DNA of 64,000 nucleotides from Brachionus rotundiformis (Eukaryota; Rotifera; Eurotatoria; Ploima; Brachionidae): contig JAESIW010000207.1 of assembly GCA_016802295.1 (NCBI GenBank), positions 1,626,032-1,690,031 on the forward strand, written 5' to 3'. The notes below the pieces were generated by a model that was given only the letters and a program-made list of their open reading frames with translations, did no database searches and was not told the origin of the DNA. The position numbers and the translations under genes are program-made. Shown here piece after piece: positions 46,777 to 56,673 of this stretch. Each line of letters begins with the position of its first letter. Positions within the stretch are counted from its first letter, which is position 1.

Positions 46777-48946
46777 TTAACTCGGCTAAAAAGTGATTTT
46801 TAAATTTGCTTAAGAGAAAATTAATGATAATTTTTTTTTTCAGCAGATATAACAAAATCTTATTACATATCTCTGAATTACATATCTCTTTATTTCAATA
46901 TTTAAAAAAAAAAGATAATTTTTTCTTAAGTTTTTTTATTTCACTGTGTTTGAAATGTATTAACATTCAAATTTTGATTTTGAGTCATTAAAACATTCAG
47001 AATATTTTATCATTTTAGTCTTGTTGCCTAGACATGTTAATTCAGGATTGGAAAAAATCTTTAAATAAAGATAGTTTTTAACAAAAAAAATACATGTTAA
47101 TGTTTTTTTCTTATAAATTTAATGATAACTATTGAACAGAGCTGGTAATTTTATATTCAAAGTTGGTTCTGGTGAATTTAATACTCAACGCTGCTTATTT
47201 TACTAACTTCTGTGAATTCTAATTTTTAATAATTTTTTTTAAATAATATAGTAAAAAGTTTGAAAAAAGACCTATTGATTTTATCTATTTTATTTATTTA
47301 TTTATCTATTTGAATCAGATTTGATAAATTTTCATAAAAACTCAAAAGGTTTTTCAAATCAAAGTTTTTTGTCACCCTCCTCTTTTCGCAACCGGGCTTG
47401 GGACCGGCTTTGGCAGAGTTATGACGGCGTCTTTCCCTAAGAAGCCAGTGGGACGTTCGTCATAAACAGCGCCACTCATCCGAGCACTCAAAATTGGCTG
47501 CGAACTCGGCAACTATTTAGACTAGCTTGGAACCACAAACCAAGCGACTTTTACTAAAAAGTCTTAACTTAAGGCTTCCAAAGTTACGTCTACCTGCAGA
47601 GGGTCAGCTGTACAGCAGATTCTCGCTCCTTTCGGATTCTATACTGGGAGATGGTCGAAGCCAGCGGCGCCCTCATACGACAAGACTTGGACAAAGACCC
47701 GTAGGCCTATGTACCCGCCATACAGCTCTTCTGCAGACTACGTGAAAGACCACATGCACATACGATGCATGTGGCTGCCACCACCCTCCTCTTTTTTCAT
47801 CAGGGCTTGGGACCTGCGGATCGGCAGAGTTATGGTGACTGCTTTTTGAATCCATTTTTTTAATTAAAAAAATGAAGTGAATTTCTTACAAAATGACATA
47901 CTATTTATACTTTTTTGGTGAACATAAACCACTTTTTTAGCCAATATCCAAGTTTTAAAAAAATTTTTTAATTTTAAAAATGAAATACTTTTTATTAAAA
48001 TGACATCCTATTTATACCCCTGAGTCAAAAGAACTAATTTAACCAATTTAACTGATTTAATTAATTTAACCTTTTATACAAAATCAGCTGATTTTTAAAA
48101 GAAAAATTTTACCTTTATATCATTTAGATGTTATGATGACTGTTTAAAGTCTATTTTTTAAAATAATAATCTTTTTTGAAAATTTTGAATTTTATAAGAT
48201 GAAATAATTTTTATCAAAATGAAATCCTTTTTATACCCCTTTGGTCTAGAAGAGTCGTAAAAGCTAATTTAAACAATTAAACTTTTTATAGAAAATAGGA
48301 TGTCTTTAAAAGAAAACTGTACCTATTGAGCGACAAAATTAAACCTTATTTTATCCTTATCAGCTCATCTCTTTCCTTAATCATTGAAGAAAATGTCAAT
48401 TTATAACTGACCAACTCCAAAATTTTATCAAAATTAAGATAAAAACATATTTTTTTTTAATTTTATTTTTGAATTAAAATTGTAAACAAGTGAACTGAAA
48501 AAAGGCTACATCATTCCGAACTTTACTGGAAATTATCATTTTTAAATTCTTATTTTTAAAGCAAATTCTGTTTAATTAACAAATTATTTACTGAAAAAAA
48601 TTTAAAGATAGAAAGATATCAATACTGTCATATTGTACAAAATAATTAAATTTAAGAAAATTTTTTTTCTAATTAATGAGGTTTAATTTGATTAGAATAA
48701 AATTTAAATAGCTTTTTTAAATTTAGAAATGATTATTCAAATGTGTAGTAAATTCTAGTTATAAAAATTGAAAGCAAATTTTTATAATTATCTAATTTAT
48801 TATTTTTTAATGCAAGTATGGTAAAAAAAATTTAAATTTTCAATTATACTTTATAAACACGTCACATAATTTTGAATTAAAATTCAAACAAAATAAATCC
48901 AGTGTTACGAATAAACAAAACACTTTAAATATCTAGTTTGCCAAGA
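46777..48946. other. intergenic region containing a GC-rich repeat island
   Basis: Mostly AT-rich with no genes. The exceptions are the GC-rich island at 47371-47846 and three decayed copies of a motif of about 40 bp downstream of it, listed separately. Presumed promoters of gpr137 (-) and scfd1 (+) lie at its two ends. Confidence 0.6.
47371..47846. mobile_element. GC-rich element with ~65-bp terminal direct repeats
   Basis: This 476-bp island is near 50% GC in a region of about 20-25%. Its two ends are imperfect direct repeats: ACCCTCCTCTTTTCGC..GGGCTTGGGACC..GGCAGAGTTATG at 47374-47433 and the same words at 47783-47840. A perfect 9-bp inverted pair (CCACATGCA / TGCATGTGG, 47750-47758 and 47766-47774) lies just inside the right repeat. 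No long plausible protein frame is present. Direct terminal repeats suggest a miniature LTR (TRIM-like) element or two units of a dispersed repeat; the class is not established. Confidence 0.65.
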
Positions 48947-51376
48947 ATGTCCATTTCGATCCGTGATAGACAAATTGGTAACTTTAACCAATAATTTATA
49001 TGATAAAATTTTTCATTCTTCCAAAGAAACAATAAAATGTATGCTTAACTTTAACCAACCATTGTCATCCAATCCAAATTTAGATGAGCCACAGTGGAAA
49101 ATTCTAATCTATGACGAATTTGGTCAAGACATCATATCACCACTTCTCTCAGTCAAAGAGCTCAGAGACCTAGGAGTAACTGCCTATCTGTAACAACTAC
49201 TCAACTCTTAATTATCTTTTAAACTTCCTTAATTTTCAAAAAGTTTACTCAATACAGACCGCGACCCTATTCCGGATGTGCCAGCTGTTTATTTTATATC
49301 ACCCACTGCCGAGAATGTTGCCCGCCTTTGCCAAGATCTTAAAAATGAACTATACGAGTCTTATTATCTTAATTTCATATCTCCAATACCTCGAACTCTT
49401 CTTGAAGATATTGCTCAAGCGGCAATTTCGGCAAATTGTGTCCAGCAAGTGAGCAAAATATTTGACCAATACTCAAATTTCATAAGTCTTGAGGACGAGC
49501 TATTCTGTCTACAGAACAAAAATAAAGATCTTATATCTTATTATGGTATTTTCCAGCTTTATTTATTAAAGAGTTTCTATTTTCTTAGCATTGAATAAGG
49601 GAGATGTGACAGAGGCTGATATGAATGAAATGATAAATGTGATAGCAGATGGTCTTTTTGCGGTTTTTGTAACCATGGGATCAGTTCCTATTATTCGGTG
49701 TCCTAAGGGAACTGCTGCAGAATACGTAGCTGAAGTAAAATGACTTTTGAGACATTATTAATTTACTAATTACATTTAATTAAATTAAAAGAGATTAGAT
49801 AAGAAAATAAGAGAAAATTTACGTGACGCAAGAAATTCTTTATTTTTAAATGATTCATCTAGTCAAATTGCTTTCCAAAGGCCATTATTAATTTTGTTAG
49901 ATCGTAACTTTGATTTGGCAACACCGCTACATCACACTTGGACTTACCAGGCATTGTTGCATGATGTATTCGATTTAGAAATGAATAGAATTGACTTGGA
50001 CAAATGTTCCGATGCTGGACACGCAAGCAGCAAAGAGAACAAAAGATACGACCTGTTGAATACAGATAAATTTTGGAAGCAGCAAAAAGGCAATCCATTT
50101 CCGGTTGTAGCCGTATCTGTTCAGGAAGAACTAGAAAAATATAAACAACATGATAGCAAAATTCAAAGTCTAAAGAATTCAGTAGATGGAAAAAACGAGG
50201 ATTTTTTCAATGAGACATCAAAGTTGTCCAGTGCCATTAGCTCTTTGCCAGAGCTGACCGAAATGAAACGCTTTCTGGAAATGCATACAAACATTGCTAC
50301 ATCATTGCTTGACCAAATTAAAGTTGATTAAAAAATTTAAGTTTAATTTTTATCTTCTAATTAGAAATTTTTAGAAAAGGAAGTTGGATATTTTTTATGA
50401 AACTGAGGAAAAAATAATGGGAAAGATTACTTTGGTAAAATTTTAAGCTAAAATTGCTTTCTGTTTTATTATTTAAAATTTATTTTAGGAAAAGTCAATA
50501 ATAGATATTTTAAATGATCCTGAAGGTAATTATTTAATTATTAAATGAACCAAGAATCAACATATTTTTTGATAAGCCGGAACGAATGAGGACAAATTAA
50601 GACTATTTATGATTTATTATCTGTGCAGTCAAAACTTATCACAATCCGAGCTGGATGATTACTTAATTCCAAAACTAAAAGAAATTAATTGTGACTTGGG
50701 CTCAATAAGCTATATCAAAAGCTACAAAACAATAAGTAAAATGAACTATTCAAACCAATATGGTGATTCTGGTACTGGAACAGTCAAGTAAGATTGAAAA
50801 AATCAGAGACCAAATTTTGTATACATTTTTTTAAAGTAAATTTTCCAATCTTTTGTCCAAAAGTTCAAAATTTGTTATGGAAGGAGTTAAAAATTTTGTT
50901 GTCAAACAAAATGTTATTATTAAACATTAATAAATTTTCCAAAAAAAAATAATTTTTTTGACATTTTTTAGAAATTTCCAATCACCCGAATAACTGACAA
51001 TCTAATGGAGCAAAAATCTTCACCAGAAACAGATGATTACAGATATTTTGATCCAAAATTGATCAAGAGTGATGGTAATAGAAACAGGAGTCCAGCCAGT
51101 GATGCTTTGGTATTCGTGATTGGAGGCGGAAATTATATTGAATACCAAAACCTTCTTGATAATGCCAAAGTAATTTAAATTTTTTAATGCTCTGTTTTTA
51201 AAAGAAATTTCTAAAGACTAAGGCAGCCAGTGGTTATCCCAAGCGAATAATTTACGGGTGCACTGATTTGATCAGCGGGTCAGATTTAGTAAGACAGGTA
51301 ATTTTGGAAATTATTTAATGAAGCTTTAAATTAAATATTTTTTTATTAGTTTGGCAAATTAGGAAAAAACATGTAG
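48947..51376 (+). CDS. scfd1: Sec1 family domain-containing protein 1 (Sly1)
   Basis: Twelve exons give 620 residues (human SCFD1 is 642): 48947-48977, 49027-49189, 49244-49545, 49589-49734, 49792-50322, 50375-50434, 50489-50525, 50577-50787, 50837-50912, 50972-51169, 51217-51297 and 51350-51376. This Sec1/Munc18 protein binds syntaxin-5 and Rab1-dependent fusion machinery in ER-Golgi traffic. Landmarks: SIRDRQ, FGQDIISPLLSVKELRDLG, DRDPIPDVPAVYF, ESYYLNFISPIPR, GSVPIIRCPKGTAAE, LRDARNSLF, LATPLHHTWTYQALLHD, ETDDYRYFDPKL and IGGGNYIEYQNL. Exon 1 alone supplies the Met; the frame that appears open from 48963 lacks it. Every junction is phase-consistent. rab1, its functional partner, lies 4.5 kb away. 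Confidence 0.96.
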
Positions 51377-52101
51377 TAATTATGTAGCGAAAGTGTTAAA
51401 TCTTGAATATTTTTTTTAAATTATTTAACTTTTATTTTAAAAAAATAAATTTTTTCATGAGAATTATTTTTTTGATTTTTAATTTAAATCATTAAATCAC
51501 GTTTTTCTATAATTTTTGATAGATCGGATTTTTTAATTTTTAATTAACTAAATTATTTAATGATTTTTTATTGATTTTTTTAATTTTTGTCTACTAAAAA
51601 TTAAGAATTATCTTTTTCTCATAATCATTTACATTTGGCAGTCAAGTCTTAAAAATTATTGTTTTTCCTCAAATTAAACACCTAAACTATAGTCATCTGT
51701 CACACGTATCATCAAATATATAATTAATCAGCGATATTTTTCAGCTAAAATTTTTTTTTTAATTTCTTTTCAGTAGTATTCATTTATTAAATTAGTAATA
51801 GATTATACTTAAAATTAGATATATTTTAGAAGAGACAAAAACATTGTGTGTCCAAAAATCAAAGTCAATACAATAAGATATCTATTAAAAGGAAAGCAAT
51901 GCAAAATGTTAAGTTTGATTTGCAATAGCTGAAAAAAAAACTTAATCCAGTGGATGTATTTCAACTTAATGGCAAAATTACACATACAAAAAGTTTATAA
52001 ATTAAATATAAATTAGTTGAATACATAGAAGCTCAAAGAATATTTCTGTTGAAATTTTGAAACAACGAAATAAAGAATTCTTAATTAATTTCTGGATTAA
52101 G
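51377..52101. other. intergenic AT-rich spacer
   Basis: Between scfd1 and chtop, same strand. No exon seen. The last 100 bp upstream of the chtop ATG may be 5'UTR. Confidence 0.6.
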
Positions 52102-52770
52102 ATGTCTACAATTAAAAATCCACCCGGCAAAATAGCACTTTCCAGCTCAACCACAATATCACTAAATGACAGATTCACTAAGCTGGCGAGCAATAAGCCT
52201 CAGATGGACAAGCAGGTGGTGCGCAAATTACCCAATCCAGTCGGATTAGCAAGTGCAAAGAGCCGCAATTTGGTAAAACAAATGTCAGCGAGGCCAAACG
52301 TCAGAGCAGCTCTTAAACTCAAGCAAAAGTCGATTAAGCAGCGTCTGGGCATAAAGCCGAGAGCAAACGGCAGAGGCGCCAATCAAACCAAAATAGACCC
52401 ATCGCGTTTGAGCGGTCTAAAGAACCGCAAGTCAAATCTAGCCCAAAGACTAGGCAACCAACGATTCAAACGAGTCAACAAATCTCTTAACACTTCTGGC
52501 TTTGGAAAGCGCGGCGTTAAACGCCTTGGAGTTCAAAACAACAGAATGAAAAATCGAATCAGAACCAAACAATTCAAAAATAGCCGCTCAAATCCAAACA
52601 GACCCAACAAAAATCCAAATAGAAATAAATTAGACAAAGATTTGGATCAATACATGGCCAAGTCAAAGCACGGGTTGGACATGGATCTCGACAAATACAT
52701 GGCCAAGTCCAGGAACCATTTGGACGCTGATTTGGATCAGTACATGGCTCAAGCCAATTCAACTAGTTAG
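52102..52770 (+). CDS. chtop: chromatin target of PRMT1 (CHTOP/FOP) homologue, intronless
   Basis: A single uninterrupted frame of 222 residues from the ATG at 52102 (the frame extends upstream without an ATG). CHTOP is an mRNA-export and TREX-associated, PRMT1-methylated protein. Family marks are SLNDRFTKL near residue 17, QMSARPNVRAALKLKQKSIKQRLG (shown as PNVRAALKLKQKSIKQRLG here) and the C-terminal LDADLDQYMAQ, matching human LDAELDAYMAQ. The middle is very Arg/Lys/Asn-rich, but RGG repeats, dense in vertebrate CHTOP, are nearly absent. The C-terminal LDxxLDxYMA module occurs three times here, against two in human (LDNQLDAYMS, LDAELDAYMA). The high GC of the frame suggests strong expression. 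Confidence 0.85.
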   Translation: MSTIKNPPGKIALSSSTTISLNDRFTKLASNKPQMDKQVVRKLPNPVGLASAKSRNLVKQMSARPNVRAALKLKQKSIKQRLGIKPRANGRGANQTKIDPSRLSGLKNRKSNLAQRLGNQRFKRVNKSLNTSGFGKRGVKRLGVQNNRMKNRIRTKQFKNSRSNPNRPNKNPNRNKLDKDLDQYMAKSKHGLDMDLDKYMAKSRNHLDADLDQYMAQANSTS

Positions 52771-53439
52771 ATTTATAATTTATAAATATTGCTGAATGTA
52801 AAAATTATTATTAAATAAAGTTATCATTTTTTTTCTTGTTTTTTTATCAGGACAAAATGAATTTGATTCTACATTTGGTCTTGGTGTTGTGGAGATTTTC
52901 TTTTGACTAGATTTTATCATTATGTGATATTGTTAGATTATATCTTTAATTATGTTAAATTAATAAAATTTAATTACAAGCAAACGTGTTTTTTTTGTTC
53001 ATTTTTCATATGAATTTTTTCTTATCATTGAGTAGCAAATAAATTTAATTTCACAGTTTAAGCAGTTTTAAATAGTAACTAATTTCCAGTTTAAAAACGA
53101 ATATTCAAAATAACAATAAAATATTTCGGACTGATGAAAATTATTAAAAATTTTATTTAATCAAAAAATTTGAAAAAATTCTAATGTAAAATCTCTGATA
53201 TTATTAGTATTTAAACATTTAATAGTCTTTGAAAAATAAAGAATCAATATAATACATTCACACTGTTCAAAAAAAAATATTTTTTCTAGCTTTTTTGAAG
53301 TTTAGTTTATTTTTACAATTTATTCACTTATTAAAAAAAATTTCAAAGCAAATTTGAATTAATATTTGAATTATCTTAGCTAAAGATTATTTTAAATCTT
53401 TTTACAATTCAAATTATTCAATTCAACGAGTTATTCAAG
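52771..53439. other. intergenic AT-rich spacer
   Basis: 3' flank of chtop (AATAAA-like words near 52815) followed by AT-rich sequence. Nothing else seen. Confidence 0.6.
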
Positions 53440-54405
53440 GGGAAATTTTGTCGGATTGGGCTTAGATTTTTAGCGGTTTGTACCGCAAGGGTCAGTGATT
53501 GGTCCACTATTGTTCATTGTGTATATCAATGATCTACCAAAAGGAATAAAGAATGAGAAAAAAAAATTTTGGATCAAATTTCAAGCGCTCAATCTTGCTC
53601 AAACATTCTTAGATGCGCAATTAAATTTCATTGCATTTTAAGAAATTACAATCCTTTTTCAAAAGTTCAAAAATAAAGCTTTGAAATGTTAAAAGAATAA
53701 AAAATCCGCGATGAAATTTAATTGCGTATCTAAAAATGTTTGAGCAGCATTGAGCGCTTGAAATTTGATCAAAAATTTTACTTTGCTTATTGAATGTTGT
53801 CAACTTGACAACATTTGAAATGTATTCAGATGATACTAAAATGTGAAAGAGGCTACAAAAAAAGCAAATCAAATGTTAGGTTGCATCAGGAAATCATTCG
53901 CTGGTTATGATTGTAAGTTATTAAGATCTTTGTATTTAACTTTTATTCGTCCTTTTTTTGAATTTTCGGTGCCTGTATGGTTTCCAATTCTTAAGTCTGA
54001 CTGTGAGAATGCTATGTGGATTCAACGCAGAGCTACGAAATATGTTTATTCAATTAGAAACAAAGCGTATGAAAGAAGATTGAAGGCTTTGAAAATTCCA
54101 AATCTGATGGAAAGAAGAAAAAGAGGTGATCTAATTCTATTATACAAGTTCATGCATGAAATAGAATTGGTTGAAAAAAGCAACAATTTTGATGTCAAAA
54201 AAAATTAGGAAGAGGTCGTTGCTTCAAATATCACAAAAAAATTTCGAGGCTCCAACGTAGAGATAACTTTTTTTTCAACAAAACCGTTAACATATGGAAC
54301 TCGCTACCAAATAAATTAGTTGAAGTCCCCAATGTTAACAGCTTTAAAGCAGGCATTGATTGCTGGATGAGCAACAATCAACGACATCAGCTGTCTTAGA
54401 GTGCC
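53440..54405 (+). mobile_element. decayed non-LTR retrotransposon (CR1/Jockey-like) remnant
   Basis: Reverse-transcriptase fragments of a LINE are readable on the + strand. At about 53480-53555 the sequence encodes VPQGSVIGPLLFIVYINDLP, the RT motif before the catalytic box. At about 53817-53840 it encodes MYSDDTKM, corresponding to the [FY]xDD active site. From 53843 to 54208 an open stretch encodes the RT C-terminal region (RSLYLTFIRPFFEFSVPVWF; QRRATKYV), and after a frameshift near 54200 the typical NFFFNKTVNIWNSLP ending is seen to about 54400. There is an upstream frameshift near 53485, a large deletion after the active site and a foldback insertion at 53568-53782. Clearly non-functional. 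Confidence 0.85.
53568..53782. repeat. foldback element inserted in the LINE remnant
   Basis: A 65-70 bp arm (53574-53638; GGATCAAATTTCAAGCGCTC at its start) is repeated as its reverse complement at 53708-53778 with only a few differences, around a loop of about 70 nt. It interrupts LINE coding sequence between the NDLP motif and the YSDD box, so it inserted after the LINE. MITE/foldback structure, without an open frame. Confidence 0.8.
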
Positions 54406-55872
54406 TAATCAGCACAGTCGCTGGCTAGCAAGCTACAGTCAAAAATTCTGCTAATACTGCTTTTAAATATTAAACTAAATCAAATTAAAATTTTTATTTA
54501 AATTAAAATTTAAAAATTAATTTAACTATTCGAAAATCAATTCAAATCTAGTTATTTACAACACAACTTAGAATATATTATAAACTTAAGAGAATAAGCA
54601 ATAATTATTAAGGATTTTTAAAATAAAAATAAAAAGATAAATTTAAACACTTTTGTAGTAATTAAAATTAACTTTCTAAATGATGCCAATAAAAGAGTCT
54701 TTAATTTAAAACTAATAAACCTGACTGTTAAAAATAAATTGAAAAATTTTAATAAATACTTTTAATTTCTGTTTTTGCCATGAATTTCTTATAAATTTTT
54801 ATCATTATTATCTTCAATATTAGCCAATTTAAAAAAAAATAAATTTTTCTTGAAGCTTTGTGGCTTTTCAATTGATTTATTTATTTTTTGCTCTTATTCT
54901 CTCCTTGTGGAGAGATTTCCAATTTCAAAAGATTTCCAAAAAAAAGTATTTTATTAGAGGAAGAATCATTCAATAGTTTAAAACGAGTGTCACTAAATTC
55001 AGTTAAAAGGGTAATGACTGGCATTGTTTCAGACATTGGGATGCTACCCCTTCTTCCTTGAGCTTCTTTCTGGCTTTTGAAACAAATTTTCTTACTTAGC
55101 CAGTCTGGTAGTTAGTCCTAGGCGTTTGTTCAAGAGCCTTGAAAAGTTTTACTTACTTAAAAAATAATATATTGAATGAGTTTTTTTAAAAAATGGTTAT
55201 ACAGCCCTTCTGTCAAGGCGTGTGCCACTTAAAACATAATCCAACAAATCCCCTGGTCGTCTTTTTTCATTTACTTTCGTCAAGCTCAATTTTTCTAACT
55301 TTCTAGTTAAAAAATGATAAAATTTGATTGTACAATAACATTATTAATTTATTTTTAAGTATCAAATAATAAATTTTTTTAAAATTGTTTGCAATTAAAT
55401 CTTAATCAAATAGTTATGAGAATATTTTTTTAATTAAATTTTTTTTATAAATTTATTAAAAAGTAAAATATGTGAAATGAATTTTATTTAATAAAAAATA
55501 TTTTAAATTTGCTTTTCGAACTTGACTCATACAGATAATAGGATAGATAATAATATGTTAAAAAAAATTAGAAGGAATGAATTTAAAAGTGACTACGAGG
55601 ACTTTTTGACACATTTTTCCAAGTCCCATTCAATTGATCCGCCTCGACTACCTAAATGCTTGTGCATTGTAAAATCAAATTTTATAAACTTGGCTTTAAA
55701 TTGATATATTTCTCATTTTATTTTTAAATTACCAAAAAAAAATAGTAGAAGAGTGTAAAGAAAATTAATCAACGACAAAAAATGAAAAAAAGTTTTTTAA
55801 ATGAATAAAATTATTACGTTCAGTAGTTATACCAATAGTTTAAAAATAAAAAAGAATAAATAAATGAATAAA
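54406..55872. other. intergenic, includes a relic of a rab exon
   Basis: AT-rich without intact genes. 55200-55310 is a degenerate copy of the rab1 exon 3/intron/exon 4 junction (listed separately). A slightly GC-richer patch at 54990-55150 is unassigned. The 60-codon frame at 55522-55704 has no ATG and no recognisable features. Confidence 0.55.
55200..55310 (-). pseudogene. truncated relic of a rab GTPase gene fragment
   Basis: On the + strand, 55205-55236 resembles the rab1 exon 4 start (CTGTCAAGGCGTGTGCCACTTAAAAC versus CTGTCCAGCCGTGTCCCACTTAAAAC at 56279), and 55276-55308 resembles exon 3 (TTTCGTCAAGCTCAA versus TTTCCGTCAAGCTCAA at 56365). The order and orientation match rab1, about 570 bp from its 3' end. 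Only this fragment is preserved and the coding frame is broken, so it is a partial duplicate pseudogene of rab1 or of a close relative. Confidence 0.65.
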
Positions 55873-56673
55873 TTAGCAGCATCCGGAGCTTTTGGTGGGT
55901 TGCGGTTTGTTGATATTAAGCGAAGTTTGTCCGACTCCTGGCGTAGCTGGAACACTTTGCATTCGGTTCTTTATCTCGGCCGCCATGGTCATGAACGCTT
56001 GTTCAACATTGGTGGAATTTTTGGCACTAGTTTCCAAAAAAGGTATGCCCAGCTGATCAGCTAACTCTTTGGCAGTGGTGTAATCTACCACTTTTTTGGA
56101 CGTCAGGTCGCACTTGTTGCCAACCAGAAGCTTGTTAACATTTTCGTTAGCGTATCTCTCAATTTCTTGTAGCCAATTGCGCACATTTTCAAACGACTCT
56201 TGGTCAGTCACGTCGTATACCACAATGATGCCATGCGCGCCTCTATAGTAACTAGAAGTAATGGTTCTGAAGCGCTCCTGTCCAGCCGTGTCCCACTTAA
56301 AACAAAAGCTTTAAGCCCCTTGGTCAAACTTACTCCCTTACTTACAATCTGGAGCTTTATGGTCTTTCCGTCAAGCTCAATAGTTCTAATTTTCTAATCA
56401 ATTAAATTAATAAATTTTTAATATTATCTTTTTTTTTATTCTAAACTCACGAAGTCAACTCCGATTGTGCTGATGTAGCTCTCGGTGTATGTGTCGTCCT
56501 AATTGATAAAAATAATAGATAAATTTGACAAATTTTATATTATTAATTTTATTATATAATTAAATTCCTAACTAATGAATACTTACTGCAAATCGAAGCA
56601 ATAGACACGACTTGCCGACGCCAGAGTCGCCGATCAAAAGCAATTTAAACAAATAATCATATTCGGGATTCAT
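55873..56673 (-). CDS. rab1: Ras-related GTPase Rab1
   Basis: Exons 56673-56587, 56498-56451, 56393-56346 and 56295-55873 on the minus strand give 201 residues, the usual Rab1 length. Rab1 governs ER-to-Golgi traffic and autophagy. All GTP-binding motifs are intact: GDSGVGKS (P-loop, residues 15-22), the effector loop [21 protein letters not shown] and ETSAK. The C-terminus ends in Cys-Cys for geranylgeranylation. Rab1-specific stretches include [19 protein letters not shown] and [11 protein letters not shown]. Its partners scfd1/Sly1 and trappc6 (TRAPP complex, the Rab1 exchange factor) are also in this window, probably by chance. Confidence 0.97.

Noticed and set aside
55522..55704. 60-codon plus-strand frame near rab1
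   Set aside because: Begins with TTG, no recognisable domain, and sits in relic-bearing intergenic DNA.
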